Source: Mytilus trossulus (taxonomy: Eukaryota > Mollusca > Bivalvia > Mytilida > Mytilidae). Taken from it: a stretch of 64,000 nucleotides of DNA. The stretch is taken from NCBI RefSeq assembly GCF_036588685.1, contig NC_086382.1, positions 74,931,999-74,995,998 on the forward strand, read 5' to 3'. Every line of letters begins with the position of its first letter. Position 1 is the first letter of the stretch. The notes beneath the pieces were generated by a model. The model was not told the origin of the DNA, searched no databases, and saw only the letters and a program-made list of their open reading frames with translations. Position numbers and translations under genes: made by a program. Below, piece by piece: positions 1 through 11,510 of the stretch.

Positions 1-1248
1 GAAACGCTGATACATTATAAAGATTCCACGCATTACTTATTAATTTTGTTTGTTTGTGTGGAGTCATTGTAATTTGTTTAAACTTTATATATTATTTCAA
101 ATCAAATACAGAATTTATGTCAAAACTGTGAACACAAATTTGACAGTTAATGGACTTTTATTGAATTTCTCAAATACTTTTCATGCATGTTTATTTAGAA
201 TGAACTTGTGTAATTCTTTTCACTATCAACTATCATAATTGTTATTTAATATTTCTAGTTGAGCTAGTATTCTCGTTGATTTAATATCCATGCTGTGCCA
301 GCTGAACAACATCTATTTCCTGGTTAAAACAATTCAATTAAGTTTATTCTCCCCTTTGTTTTTAGTTTGATTGGATTTTTAGTCACCGTTAAATTTGATT
401 AACTTTTTCTGTTTTCTTTTCTCATACTAGTCAAATGCATGAAATCAATTTCATGACACCAAACATAAATTCTCGGTTTAAATTTCTATACAAAGTCACA
501 ATATTCGGAAACGAATTTTGTCTTAAAACTCCGTAGTTTTTACATTCTTAGATACAAATCAATAAATTTGCTCAAAACATTCTTATAAATATAAGGAACT
601 GATGTATGATTCTTAAATGAGTATCTTCAAAGTTCAAATTAAATTAATTGGCGCAATCGTATATTTTATTTTTGGCGCAAATGATACTTTGTGATTTTAA
701 GGCAAGTGGCGCAAACGTGGCATTTGAGAAACAAAGGAATGTGGCAAAAGGACGCATTTTTTGGCGCAAACGGATTTCTCCCACAAATTCTGTCCAAAAT
801 CTAGCGACATATTATATTGGTAGGGTCACCCTTTGTGTCGCTGATTTGAAATAAAATATGAATAGTACAAAGATGAACTATTATTATGTATGTGCATGTC
901 AGCATTCTTGAGCGCATTTGTCATTTTAAAATTCGTTGTGTACTTTGGTGTCTATAGTGTTTGATATTTAAAGGACTAAGATTATGTATTACGAAATTTA
1001 ATATGGAACTACCTTTTAATGATTCATATATAATCTACTAAGATTGTAAACACATCTGTAACAAAGGCATATTCATATATATGGAATACTATGCACTTTT
1101 ACTCATTCGGAAGCTTTCTTACGCCGAAGGTGAAGATTTGAACAGGACATATACAGTTTATCTTAATGCTGTTTTTTCGACTACCTTTGTTTACGAATAG
1201 CTAAGTATGATGACCATGATTTTCGTTTTTATATGTCTTTGTAAGAAT
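1..1248. other. gene-free AT-rich stretch
   Basis: No exon, RNA gene or long repeat is recognisable here. The only structure seen is the motif TGGCGCAA, which occurs four times between 649 and 775 at irregular spacing (near 649, 673, 708 and 762). This looks like a fragment of a dispersed repeat. The 68-codon open frame across it has no coding character I can identify. Confidence 0.5.
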
Positions 1249-1677
1249 TGATGTTGTGAATTCGAAGCACGTGCTGCTATTGGCATGATCCTGTAACAAT
1301 TTTTCTGATAGTGTTTTCTTTACAAAATCATTTTTCACTGACCTTCAACTTCCAGCTGTGCATGCATACTTACGCACTTTTTCACATAAAAGGAAGCCAT
1401 AGATATAAGAAGATGTGTCTATATTCAGTACAAACATTATATTCTTCTCTGGGGAGCGATGTTTAGAATGTTATTCTGATTATATCTCTGTCATAAACAC
1501 TTTATTGAAGTAGTATGGTATATATCTCCATTCAGAGTATCCCATTGAACTGTTAACAGCTTTATTCCAATCAAATTTCGTCAAGTATCGATACAGATAT
1601 AAAACTTGGTTATGATCAGAAATTATATTTAACAGGGTACGTTGATGCCTGACATAATATCCTCATTGAAATCGTTA

Positions 1678-2355
1678 GGGATGTATTCCTCTGACGTTTC
1701 AGTCTCGTTGGAATCTGGTTCTGGAATTGTTTCCAAAACATTTGATGCAATTGCAAGATATCAATAAATTTTTAAAATATTATAATCAATTTTCAATTCT
1801 TTTATTACTTTTTTTAATCAAACATAAGTCTTTGAAAAAATTGTGTATTTACAGTGAATGGTTTTTGAGTAATCTAGTTTCAAATTTTACGACCAATCAA
1901 TCAAGTTTTTTTAGCCAAAATTTTGAGAAAATGGGTGAGGGAAAAAAAAACGATTTTACAAGTATTCCATATCATTTTTGTCTTTTCATGTTTGTAATTT
2001 TTCATTTAGTTATAACAAAAAAAATGAAATAATATGCATTTCGTTCTTAAAACTAAGAAAACTCACTATTTACAAAATTGACAGCATGGTAAATTTGACA
2101 AAAAAAAGCATCAAAATATGATAAAACTTTTCTTATATTTACACCTACATTGTACCTATAGTTTTTTTTAAGCTACATTTATTCAGATTTGTCCACTTCA
2201 TCTTCATTTAAAGTATGAAAAAATGTTTAATTGTGGAACTGTGATTTTTCACACTAATAGCCCCAAAAATAGGTAAACAATTATAAAGAATGGAAAAAAT
2301 ACTCAAAATTGGGGTTTTATCGTAGAAAATTTAGGCTCCTCTGAGGTGTACATCT
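1678..2355. mobile_element. 678-bp MITE-like insertion, TTA target duplication
   Basis: This segment is missing from the sister copy, which reads 'cgttaagttg' where this copy has cgTTA, the insert, then TTAagtta. The ends are imperfectly inverted: the left begins GGGATGTATTCCTCTGA and the right, reverse-complemented, begins AGATGTACACCTCAGA. A 3-bp TTA duplication with G-rich inverted ends fits the PIF/Harbinger style of non-autonomous element, but no transposase is present to prove the superfamily. Confidence 0.7.
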
Positions 2356-2437
2356 TTAAGTTATGCTAATTATTACATCATACAATGATTAGCTTTAATG
2401 AATTATGAAATATAAACATTGTACAGTGGATAAAGTA

Positions 2438-2565
2438 AAATAACAAAATAAGGAACTCCAAAGAAAATTCAAAACGGAAAGTCAGTTGTCAAATGGCATA
2501 AAAACCTTAAACATATCAAACGTACTGTCATATTCCTGACTTGTTACCGGCTTTTTCTGATGTTG
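2438..2565 (+). repeat. family C repeat fragment (insertion)
   Basis: This 128-bp truncated family C repeat includes 'ctgtcatattcctgacttg'. It interrupts the duplicated segment and is absent at the equivalent place in the 8.3-9.4 kb copy. GTA is present at both borders (2435-2437 and 2566-2568), which is a possible short target duplication. Confidence 0.65.
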
Positions 2566-3867
2566 GTATATTCAATTTAAAGAATTTTTTTTCTTTGGTA
2601 ATGTTTAGTTGTTTTACATGTCTTTTGTATTTGTTGTTTATTGTTTTCGTATGACACACAATTTATTACAAATGTGTTATAGTTTTCCTTCCGTAATTCA
2701 TTTCTGAGATTTCAATAATTGTCCTAATGCTTTTTTAGCACCATTTATCATATACATTCTCAAACTAAATTGAATAAAAACTAAATTCAATATAAAAATG
2801 TTTCTAAACTTTAATGACATCTTACAGTGTATGTAAAGTGCGGATCCTAAAATATCATTTTTACTTTATATGCAATAAATTTCTAATGTAGAATGATAAA
2901 TAAACAGACGAACTTTTTTTAATTTTTGAAGAAAATGAAGAAAATGAGTTAAAATGTATATGTTCAGAAATACATAATACTAATAAAACAAAGTAAGAGA
3001 TGCGAGCGGGGTTTTATCGCGCCTAAAGCCATCCAGATGTGAAATATATACCAAAATAGGTGAATATTTAGGACATTTCACGAACAGATCGTGCAGGTGC
3101 TTTATAACTAACAGGTCAGATGTTGTTGCAGTAAAAATATTCATTTTAATACAATTAATAAAGTTGTAGAACGTAGAATATGTTTTGTCATTCAGTTTCT
3201 TCATATTTAACTAAATTCCACTATGATGATTTCGTAATGCTAGTCATGTTTACTGTCGAATACTGATACTATTCTTTCATTTTCACTGTGGAGCGAATCA
3301 TTAGTATTGTATATGCGGTGCATTTTCACTGTATAATTTTTTTTTTTATCTATTACAGCTCATTTCTTTAAGCATGTAGAGCAAGACTTTAGTTGACTTG
3401 CTTGCTTTTCTTTTATTGGATAATCATTATGATAACACCCAATTTAATTCAAATATTAAAAATACAGGTTAAACTATGCCTACTCATATTATTTAAAAAT
3501 GTCAATCTTATTTACAAAGTTTGTATAAACAATTAAACAAACAAACAAAGCAAGCAAGCCAACCAAAGTTTTGCTTTACATGCATTAGGAAATTAGCTGT
3601 AAAGCCTTAATTTAGCCGACTTGCTCAAACAATAGATAAAGTAAGAGCAAAAGATTCGATAAAATTTAACTTACGGAGGAAAGTTTGATTTTAAAACACT
3701 CTAATAAATTCAATAGAAATAAAATTTATTTCAAATGTATTCCATTTAGTTTCTTATAAAGCGTAAAGGGATCTTTATCCTTATTTTTGTTTATCCATTT
3801 CTATGACACTTCACTAATTACGTACATTTTGATATAGATTGAACCTTTGTTTTCCCGTTTAAAAGGT

Positions 3868-4000
3868 TTTACACTGGAGCTCTTTATAACTTGCTGTTCG
3901 GTGTGAGCCAAGACTCCATGTTGAAGACCGTATTTTGACGTATAATAGTCTACTTTTATAAATTGTGACTCGGATGGAGAGTTGTCTCATTGTCACATAC
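3868..4000 (-). repeat. family F repeat
   Basis: Inverse-orientation copy of the repeat also seen at 22645 and 43625. It contains 'gagctctttataacttgctg', 'agactccatgttgaag' and 'ggagagttgtctcattg'. It lies inside the 4-kb inverted-repeat element. Confidence 0.75.
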
Positions 4001-4059
4001 GACATCTATATATGGCTCAAACACTAAACGAGACGGGATAAAAAGGGATAAAAAAAAAT

Positions 4060-4332
4060 CCACGCATTTTTGCGCCTGTCCCAAGTCAGGAGCCTCTGGC
4101 CTTTGTTAGTCTTGTATTATTTAAATTTTAGTTTCTTGTGTACAATTTGGAAATTAGTATGGCGTTCATTATCACTGAACTAGTATATATTTGTTTAGGG
4201 GCCAGCTGAAGGACGCGGGAATTTCTCGCTACATTGAAGACCTGTTGGTGACCTTCTGCTGTTGTGTTTTTTTTTATTTTGGTCGGGTTGTTGTCTCTTT
4301 GACACATTCCCCATTTCCATTCTCAATTTTAT
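4060..4332 (-). repeat. family A repeat, truncated
   Basis: Reverse-orientation copy running from 'gcgcctgtcccaagtcag' to 'ccatttccattctcaatttt'. It matches 50186-50472 closely and 63340-63610 in opposite orientation. It provides an uninterrupted 'attatttaaattttagtt' reference for the target split by the element at 17980. Confidence 0.85.
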
Positions 4333-4489
4333 TCTTCTTGAAAATTTTAAAAATTTGAAATTTAAAAAAAAGAAAGAAAAAAAAAGAAATCCCTTTTTTT
4401 TTTTAACAAATTCCCCCCCCCCCAAACTTATTGAAACCCTAATTTCAGCATTAACCCTTAAAACAATCCCATACTTTCCTTTTTAGTAT

Positions 4490-5045
4490 AGAACCTTGTA
4501 GTACAATTACAGAGAGATCTATATACATGTACTTAAACCCAAGTTATTGTTTGGAAACTAGAAATGAGCTTCTTTTCGGCCCTTTTTTGGCCCCTTATTC
4601 CTACATATTTTGGGCAATTAATCCAAAACTAAATCCCAGCCCCCCTTTGTTATATGGAGCATTGTGGTACAGTTTGAAAGAGATCCATACAATTACACAC
4701 AAGTTATCGTCTTGAAATAAGAAAAATGCTTGTTTTGGGCCCCTTTTTGGCCCTTTATTCCGAACTTTGATTCCATGACCCATTTAAAGAAATCCAAACC
4801 TTCTTTTTGTGGTTTTAAACATTATCATACAATATCAGAGCAATTGAAATACTTATACACAAGTTATTATCCTTAAACTACAAAATGCTTGTTTTGGGCC
4901 CCTTTTGGGCCCTTAATTCCTAAACGGTAGGGACCATCATCCCAAAAATCGTTACAAAGCTTACTTTTGTGGTATTGAACCTTCTGATAAAAAATCATAA
5001 AGATCTATACACTTAAACTAAAGTTATTGTCCGAAATATAAGTCT
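4490..5045. repeat. degenerate ~150-bp tandem repeat with GGCCCC motifs
   Basis: About four diverged units each carry 'acaagttat', a variant of 'aaatgcttgttttgggcccc', 'ggccctttattcc' and 'gtggt...gaac'. A C10 run sits just before at 4413-4422. Non-coding; it lies inside the 4-kb inverted-repeat element. Confidence 0.65.
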
Positions 5046-5674
5046 ACTTTGATCAGTTTTAGTTAAAATGTTGAGGTCCAAAAACTATTTCAATAGTGCA
5101 TTTTATAGATATTTGGAGGCATTTTTTACTAACTTCCCGTTATTTGCCAGGCTAAAATTTTTTATTTGTTTTAGAACTGATATGCACCTTTAAAAAAATC
5201 CTAAAAGTTAAAAAAAATAAATATGATCTTGAGAGAAAACACCTACTGAGTACATGTACTACATGCAAGTTATCTAATACATCTGTTGCACGAATCTCTC
5301 TGGCAACCTGCCAAAAGGTAAAAAGTATGTCAAAAAGCATTTTTGCTTTTTTTTTTATAATGTTCTTTGCAAAATATAACAAGATAATGCTATATTTAAG
5401 AGATATATCAATTATTCAGACCTTTAAAAAGTACCTAAATTTTGGTGATTTTTGGCATTATTTTTTTTATAATTCACAAATATGCAAATAAGGCTGTTAA
5501 ATGGGAAATCATGTGAATTAACCAAAACATTTTTTTTTTATCTTAACTCCTAAATACCCAAAGATTTTGGAAATATATAAAATGTTGCAAAGTTATTACT
5601 ACCAATTTGGACGAAATTTGAGATTTTGCATGGTTTTATGGCAGACTGGCTCTTAATATATTTATAATGGGCTT

Positions 5675-5958
5675 AATATGAGTCAGAATAGAGTAAAATA
5701 GTGGGTCTCATTTGAGTATAAGCGTGACGCCGTATTGCCGATTTTTTGCAAGCGTGACAGGTGAAAGTCAAATGATTGTGTCGTGAAAAACGAGAAATGA
5801 AGTCTAGCGGGACACGGATAATTACAAAAAAATGAGAACTGCATAGTATAAGCGGGATACGGGAATCTGACAAAACAATAAGCGGAATACGTGAATCTGC
5901 CAAAACAGAAAGCAGGATTCGGGATCAGAACCCCCCCCCCCCCCCAATGAGACCCCAG
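5675..5958. repeat. low-copy repeat with poly-C tract
   Basis: Contains reiterated 'agcgggatac/agcggaatac' and 'gaatctg(a/c)caaaaca' motifs and ends in a run of 15 C followed by 'aatgagacccc'. 'gggtctcatt' at the left (5703) and 'aatgagacccc' at the right form inverted ends. Non-coding. Confidence 0.55.
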
Positions 5959-6978
5959 AATAAGATATTTTTGTATATTCATCCTATTGTTACAGTCATG
6001 CCTTCAATAACAAATGTATCCGATGCAGGCATTTTTTTATATTTTTGGTCCCTTTTTCAATTTTGTGGGGTCAAAATTTATAGACAAAAGTCCTTTAATA
6101 TAGATATTTGGGATTCGTTGACATGCTGAATCTAACCGTGTATCTAGTTTGGGGATTTTTTGCCTATTTGCTGAAATAGCCCACATAGAGTTCCAAAGGG
6201 TCTAAAATCAACAAAAATTAATTGTAGCATGCATTTCGTGCACAATAACCCAAATGTATATGGTTTTACCTCTGCGGTAGTATCCATTCGCGGATCTAGA
6301 ATTTTTCATTTTGAGAATCGCTTTTGTTACAAGTTTGAAAAGCTATATATTTGATGAAGAATGAATGAGGAGTTTGTATTTCAATTTGAAAATACATGTA
6401 TCATAAATCCTTAATTCATCAACTAAGTTTTTTCATTTGTTGCAAGTGCATTTATCACATAATTCTACAATAAAAATTCCTCGCATCTTTGAAAATTCTA
6501 CAGTAATAATGACTGCACTAACAGTGATAATTCATCGCATCTATAGTTAAAATGGATCGCTTTCAATAATCGATATGCTATATTATGATGTTTTTATAAC
6601 ACTTATTTGAACTTTAATGCTATGTTTGTATATTATAAAGACATATCACAATGAAAATATGTTAAAACTTTCCTTCAAATCACTTAACTTGATATTTTCA
6701 AAACGTAAACAAATACAGATTTCCCATGATCCTTTATTCTACAATAGACATACCCGCATATAACAGTAAAAATGAACTAGCTGGATTCGCACTTTATATA
6801 CACTGTCTTAGACATCTTAGAAACGGTAAATGTATGATGAGGTGCACTGTTAAATCTCCAACCGCAATCAGTGCATTCTTGAAAATATAAGAGAGAGAGA
6901 TGTATGGGTTCAGCAGTGATATTTCGGAGGACATCGGATATTATTTACAGTGTCAAGATTTCTCGTGTACTACTGAAT

Positions 6979-7365
6979 AATAAAGGCAACAGTAGTATAC
7001 CGCTGTTCAAAACTCATAAATCCATGGACAAAAAACAAAATCGGGGTAACAAACCAAAACCGAGCGAAACGCATTAAATATAAGAGGAGAACAACGACAC
7101 AACACCGAAACGCAACACACATAGAAACAAACCAATCATCAGACAAAACACCACGAGAAAAACAAATGTAACATGAAAACCAAATACATGAATTTGGGAT
7201 AGACTGGTACCGTGCCACGTCTTATCTCAATATCTCAAAAATAAGAGAAAACACAAACGACTCAACGTTAAAATGCAACACAAAGAGAAACGAACAATAT
7301 TATAACAATGACCATATTCCTGACTTGGTACAGGACACTTCTAAAGGGGAATAAAAGTGGTGGGT
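6979..7365 (+). repeat. family B repeat, 387-bp insertion with TGAAT duplication
   Basis: The segment begins 'aataaaggcaacagtagta' and ends 'ggtgggt'. It interrupts the duplicated segment between 'ctactgaat' and 'gcgatgtactgga'; the sister copy at 9198 reads 'actaaatgcgatgtactgg' without it. TGAAT is present on both sides (6974-6978 and 7366-7370), a clean 5-bp target duplication. Confidence 0.75.
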
Positions 7366-7559
7366 TGAATGCGATGTACTGGATTGTAATACTTTTTATT
7401 TGGTATTGATAGATATAAAGACCAATGTGTAAATATTATATGAAGTATTTGGCAATACCATTATTGTTTTATTCCAATTATTAACGAAATCATCTTGATA
7501 TATGTATTATTATTTGCATTTATAAATTTATATTTCACCTTCAAAAGTTGAAAAGGAAA

Positions 7560-7795
7560 CAGTAAAATCACAAAAATACTGAACTCAGAGGAAAATTCAA
7601 TCGAAAAGTCCATAATCACATGGCAAAATCAAATAACAAAACGCATAAAAAACGAATGAATAAGAACTGTCATATTCCTGACTTTGAACAGGTATTTTCA
7701 AATGTAGAAAATGGTGGATTAAACCTGGTTTTATAGCCCTAAACCTCTCACTTTGTGCGACAGTCTCATCGAATACCGTTTTATTTACAATGATG
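7560..7795 (+). repeat. family C repeat
   Basis: Near-complete copy from 'cagtaaaatcacaaaaatac' to 'cctctcactttgtgcgacag'. It shows the family's 'ggtggattaaacctggtttt' and 'actgtcatattcctgac' cores. The copies at 38867 and 40878 differ mainly by an expanded A run. Confidence 0.85.
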
Positions 7796-8330
7796 CATGA
7801 ACTAAACATACATAATACATAATCTATTCAAAATATGGGTACAGCAGTCATCTTCGTGTTATAATTTTAAAAGAAACAATTTAACAGAACACAAAAGCAT
7901 CTATCAAATTCAAAACACATGCATTGTTTTGCGTGCCTGACGTCAGAAAATTTATAAGACACATATTTTTGTCATTTAAAGTTTTACAAATAATTTTATA
8001 AATTTTACATGGACAATGCTAGCATACAGGGTTAAAAAGTATGTAAGAATTAATTTCAGAATTTGACCGAAATTTAAAATATTACAAAAGTTCTATAGAA
8101 TTTATAAGAATCCACAAATCGGTAATTCCACTACGCGATTGAATAATTATAACGTTTGTGGTTCAACGTATTTTCTAATTCATAATAGAAATATATCATA
8201 ATGACATAAAATAGAACAATATCATACTGACGGGATCTTTAAAACTACAGAGTCACGTTAAAAGAACCAAAGAAACACAAAAAGTAGCTCAAATTATTTT
8301 CCAGTTTTATCTTAATAATTGGTTGTAACA
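7796..8330. other. gene-free stretch
   Basis: AT-rich sequence between a family C repeat and the intact duplication copy. I see no exon, repeat or RNA gene in it. Confidence 0.4.
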
Positions 8331-9390
8331 GTTGATGTTGTGAACTCGAAACACGTGCCACAAAAGAAATGCTCATGTTATAATTGTTCGGAAAGATTTT
8401 CTTTAGAAAACAATTTTTCCACTGACCTTAAACTTTTAGCTGTGCATATTTGTGAACTTTGTCAAATAAAAGGAAACCATAGATATAAGATGTGTCTATT
8501 TTCAGTATAAACATTATATTCTTCCCTGGAAAACGATGTTTAGAATGTTATTCTGATTATATCTCTGTCATAAACACTTTATTGAAGTATATTTCTCCAT
8601 TCAGAGTAGCTAGTCGAACTTTTAAAAGCTTTATTTTAATCAAATTTTGTCAAGTATCGATAAAGATATAAAACTTGGTTATGATCAGAAGTTATATATA
8701 TATTTAACAAGGTACGTTGATACCTGACATTCATCCTCATTGAAATCGTTAAGTTGCGCTAAATTTTACATCATACAACGATGGGCTTCAATGAATTATT
8801 AGTCATAAACATTGTCCATTGTAAAGAAATATTCAATTCATAAACAGTTTGTTCTTTTATTATGTTTTGAGTTGTTTTACATGTCTATGTAATTTGTTTT
8901 ATTGTAATCATCTGACTCATTAAAGATGTGTTATATTTTGCTTTCCTTAATTCATTTCTGAGATTTAACCATTTGTCTTAATGCTTTTTTAGCACCATAT
9001 ATCATATACATCCCAAAACTAAATTGAATAGCAAGTAAATTCAATATGAAATGTTTCTAAACTTTAATGACATTTAGACATCTAAGAAACGGTAAATGTT
9101 TAATGAGGTGCTCTGATAAATCTCAAAACTTAATCAATTTATTCTTGACATCGAATATTATTAACAGTGTCAAGATCTCTAGTGTATTACTAAATGCGAT
9201 GTACTGGAGTGTTATACTTCTCATTTATTCTTGATAGATATCAACAGCAATGTGTAGATATTATATAAAGTATTCTGCAATATCATTATTGTTTTATTCT
9301 AACTATAACAGAAACAATTTCCAATGTTGTATGTGAATATGTGTACAATATAACTATTTTCCCTTCAAAAAGCAACTATGTAACTCATTT
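8331..9390 (+). repeat. local segmental duplication, intact copy
   Basis: Uninterrupted counterpart of the blocks spread over 1249-7560. It serves as an empty-site reference for four insertions in the other copy. The 63-codon open frame at its left end is not preserved in the other copy, so it is not a gene. Confidence 0.85.
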
Positions 9391-9714
9391 AAAATATTTT
9401 ACAGTCTTGAACAGAATTATTTTAACCTGGTTCATGAGATTGAAACCAATTCAGGTTTGGACAAGAAAGCAAGGGGTAGTAAAAATCATCGGCAATAATA
9501 ACAAATTCTGACAACATAACGAACCAAAAAAAAGTGGAATATACAAACAACGATTCACAAATCACTTCACAGAACAATTTAGATTCAGATACTAAAACAC
9601 CATAGAAAACTATGCTTAATCTATGCATAAAGGGATTTTCGACAATATTTGCTCCACTGGTGCCACATATAGTGCCTTCATTACTTTTATTCATATTCAA
9701 CAACAGATTCCTCG

Positions 9715-9815
9715 CTGTATTGCAGACCCATTAGTTGCCTTCGGATGTTGATTGCTCTTTGGTCGGGTTGTTGTCTCTTTGCCGCATTCTCCATTTTCAT
9801 TCTCAATTGTATTTT
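9715..9815 (-). repeat. family A repeat fragment
   Basis: Diverged 100-bp piece carrying 'ggtcgggttgttgtctcttt' and 'ccattttcattctcaattgt', the reverse-oriented 5' end of family A. The preceding 9391-9714 shows nothing recognisable. Confidence 0.7.
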
Positions 9816-10054
9816 AGACAGATTATATTGCTATTATCATTATCTGAAATATCATCCCTATTATTATTTTGATGATAATAATTAATTAGTGTTTGATGAT
9901 TGGTTAATTCTTTTTTTTCATCGTTTTTCGGTTTTAGCCAGGGCGTTTTTAGTTTTTTATCGACTTATAAGGTTTGGTGTCTCATTGGTACCCTTCGCCT
10001 CTAATTACTATTTTTTTTCCATTCGAAAATATCACTTTCAACAGAAACAAACGT

Positions 10055-10626
10055 TCAAACTCCAACTGACCACCACCACCACTACAAGACGTTCTTTATA
10101 CAGATATCCAATACAATAACAAAACTCCAACTAACTACCACTTCAGGACGTTCTATATAGATACCTGACCAGCACCACCACCACCACAAGACATTCTATA
10201 TACAGATATCTACTACAATAACAAGACTCCAACTGACCACCACTACAAGTCGTTCTATATACAGATATCCAATACAATAACAAAACTCCAACTGACCACC
10301 ACTACAAGACGTTCTATATACAGATATCCAATACAATAACAAGACTCCAACTGACCACCACTACAAGACGTTCTATATACAGATATCCAATACAATAACA
10401 AAACTCCAACTGACCACCACTACAAGTCGTTCTATATACAGATATCCAATACAATAACAAAACTCCGACTCACTACCACTTCAGGACGTTCTATATAGAT
10501 ACCTGACCAGCACCACCACCACCACAAGACATTCTATATACAGATATCTACTACAATAACAAGACTCCAACTGACCACCACTGCAAGACGTTCTATATAC
10601 AGATATCTAATACAATAACAAACCTC
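10055..10626. repeat. 59-bp minisatellite with a higher-order block
   Basis: About ten units built on 'caccactacaagacgttcta' followed by 'tatacagatatccaatacaa'; the regular unit is 59 bp. A variant block with 'cttcaggacgttctatatag' and an expanded 'caccaccaccaccac' stretch occurs at 10141 and again at 10479. This gives a 338-bp higher-order period. The units are not in a long open frame. Confidence 0.9.
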
Positions 10627-11265
10627 CTAACAGTTGTATCTTTGTTTAAATCTTCGTAAACAAAAATAATGTTCCATCAGAATGGTTTATTTGTAAAGAT
10701 TTATTCCATTTAACAGTGTAATGACATTTTCCACTTGAATTTCTAACAAAATCTATTTTCTTCTATTATCTATTTGAGACGAGGAAAGTCAATTATAAAA
10801 TCTTAAGTCAGCATTTGATTTCAGCACTGATAGTTTTTACATTCACGTAATGACGATAAATTAGACATTTTCATTGCTAAGTTCAAATCAAATTACTGCA
10901 AACAGCAATTCAGAGCCTTCAATTGAAGCTTAGCTCTATTTCATTACAATAAATCTGTCAAGAGCCAGTGAAACATGAAATTGTAGCCTAATTGGATAAC
11001 TTCCTTTTTATATCTAACTGTATCGTAAAATGTTTTCGTATATAATGTTGCTAATTTCTTTAATTTTTAAATTATATATTGAATAATGTTTTAAGAAATC
11101 CATTAGATCTTTCGAAATATTGCAGACATATCGCATTTTATATATAAAAACAGTAAACGTGGGCCTACACATACAGGCTATGCATTTATTGTTGGTGTAC
11201 TCTTTTTACATTCATGTTGATTGTTTAGCATCAAGCTTTCCATATATTGCAAAATATTTTTTTTT

Positions 11266-11271
11266 TTTATT
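11266..11271 (-). terminator. polyadenylation signal of the sulfotransferase gene
   Basis: AATAAA on the minus strand, 130 bp beyond the TAA stop at 11401. It is the first canonical hexamer I see downstream, so a plausible 3' end. Nothing else is evident between it and the minisatellite. Confidence 0.45.
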
Positions 11272-11400
11272 TAGTATTTATGACTCAATGCTTGTGTAAT
11301 GATAATATATTTAGAATAAATAATAGTTACCAATACAATAAATGAACACATCTATCAGAATTCATTCAATTCAATTTGTATTGTTTCTACAAACAACTTT

Positions 11401-11510
11401 TTATTCAAAAGTTATAGTGTATTTGCTATTCTTCATCCGTTCGTTGAATTGTGAATCGAATCTGATATTCTGGTTTACGGTAAAATGAGTTTTCCAGTCT
11501 CCTATGTCTC
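11401..11510 (-). CDS. sulfotransferase exon 5, C-terminus
   Basis: Acceptor TATTACCAG, then 110 bp ending in TAA. It encodes GDIGDWKTHFTVNQN and the last residues through YTITFE. RKGxxGDWK is the family's C-terminal PAPS-contact motif, so the gene end is secure. The preceding intron 4 (11511-12456) contains a family F fragment at 12222-12285. Confidence 0.9.

Larger units (their letters stand above)
2824..6806. mobile_element. 3.98-kb element with long terminal inverted repeats
   Basis: The left end at 2824 (ACAGTGTATGTAAAGTGCG) and the right end at 6806 (reverse complement ACAGTGTATATAAAGTGCG) are inverted. Similarity continues inward for about 75 bp, through 'tcatttttact' and 'tgtagaat'. 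The sister duplication lacks the whole block and reads 'gacatttagacatc' at the join. The flanks give either a 3-bp CTT duplication or, if the ends are CAGTG...CACTG, a 5-bp TCTTA duplication. No transposase frame survives: the interior is AT-rich and carries family F and A repeats and two other repeats. It is therefore probably a large non-autonomous or decayed DNA transposon. CACTA-like ends are one reading, unproven. Confidence 0.75.
1249..7560 (+). repeat. local segmental duplication, interrupted copy
   Basis: Sequence starting at 'ttgatgttgtgaa' is alignable in order with 8331-9390, at roughly 80-85% identity by eye. The matching blocks are about 1249-1677, 2356-2437, 2566-2823, 6807-6978 and 7366-7560. 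Everything between these blocks is inserted DNA absent from the other copy. Shared anchors include 'gttattctgattatatctctg', 'gcttttttagcaccat' and 'gcgatgtactgga'. Confidence 0.85.

Noticed and set aside
1727..2032. 101-codon open frame
   Set aside because: It lies wholly inside the 678-bp MITE-like insertion and has no recognisable protein features.
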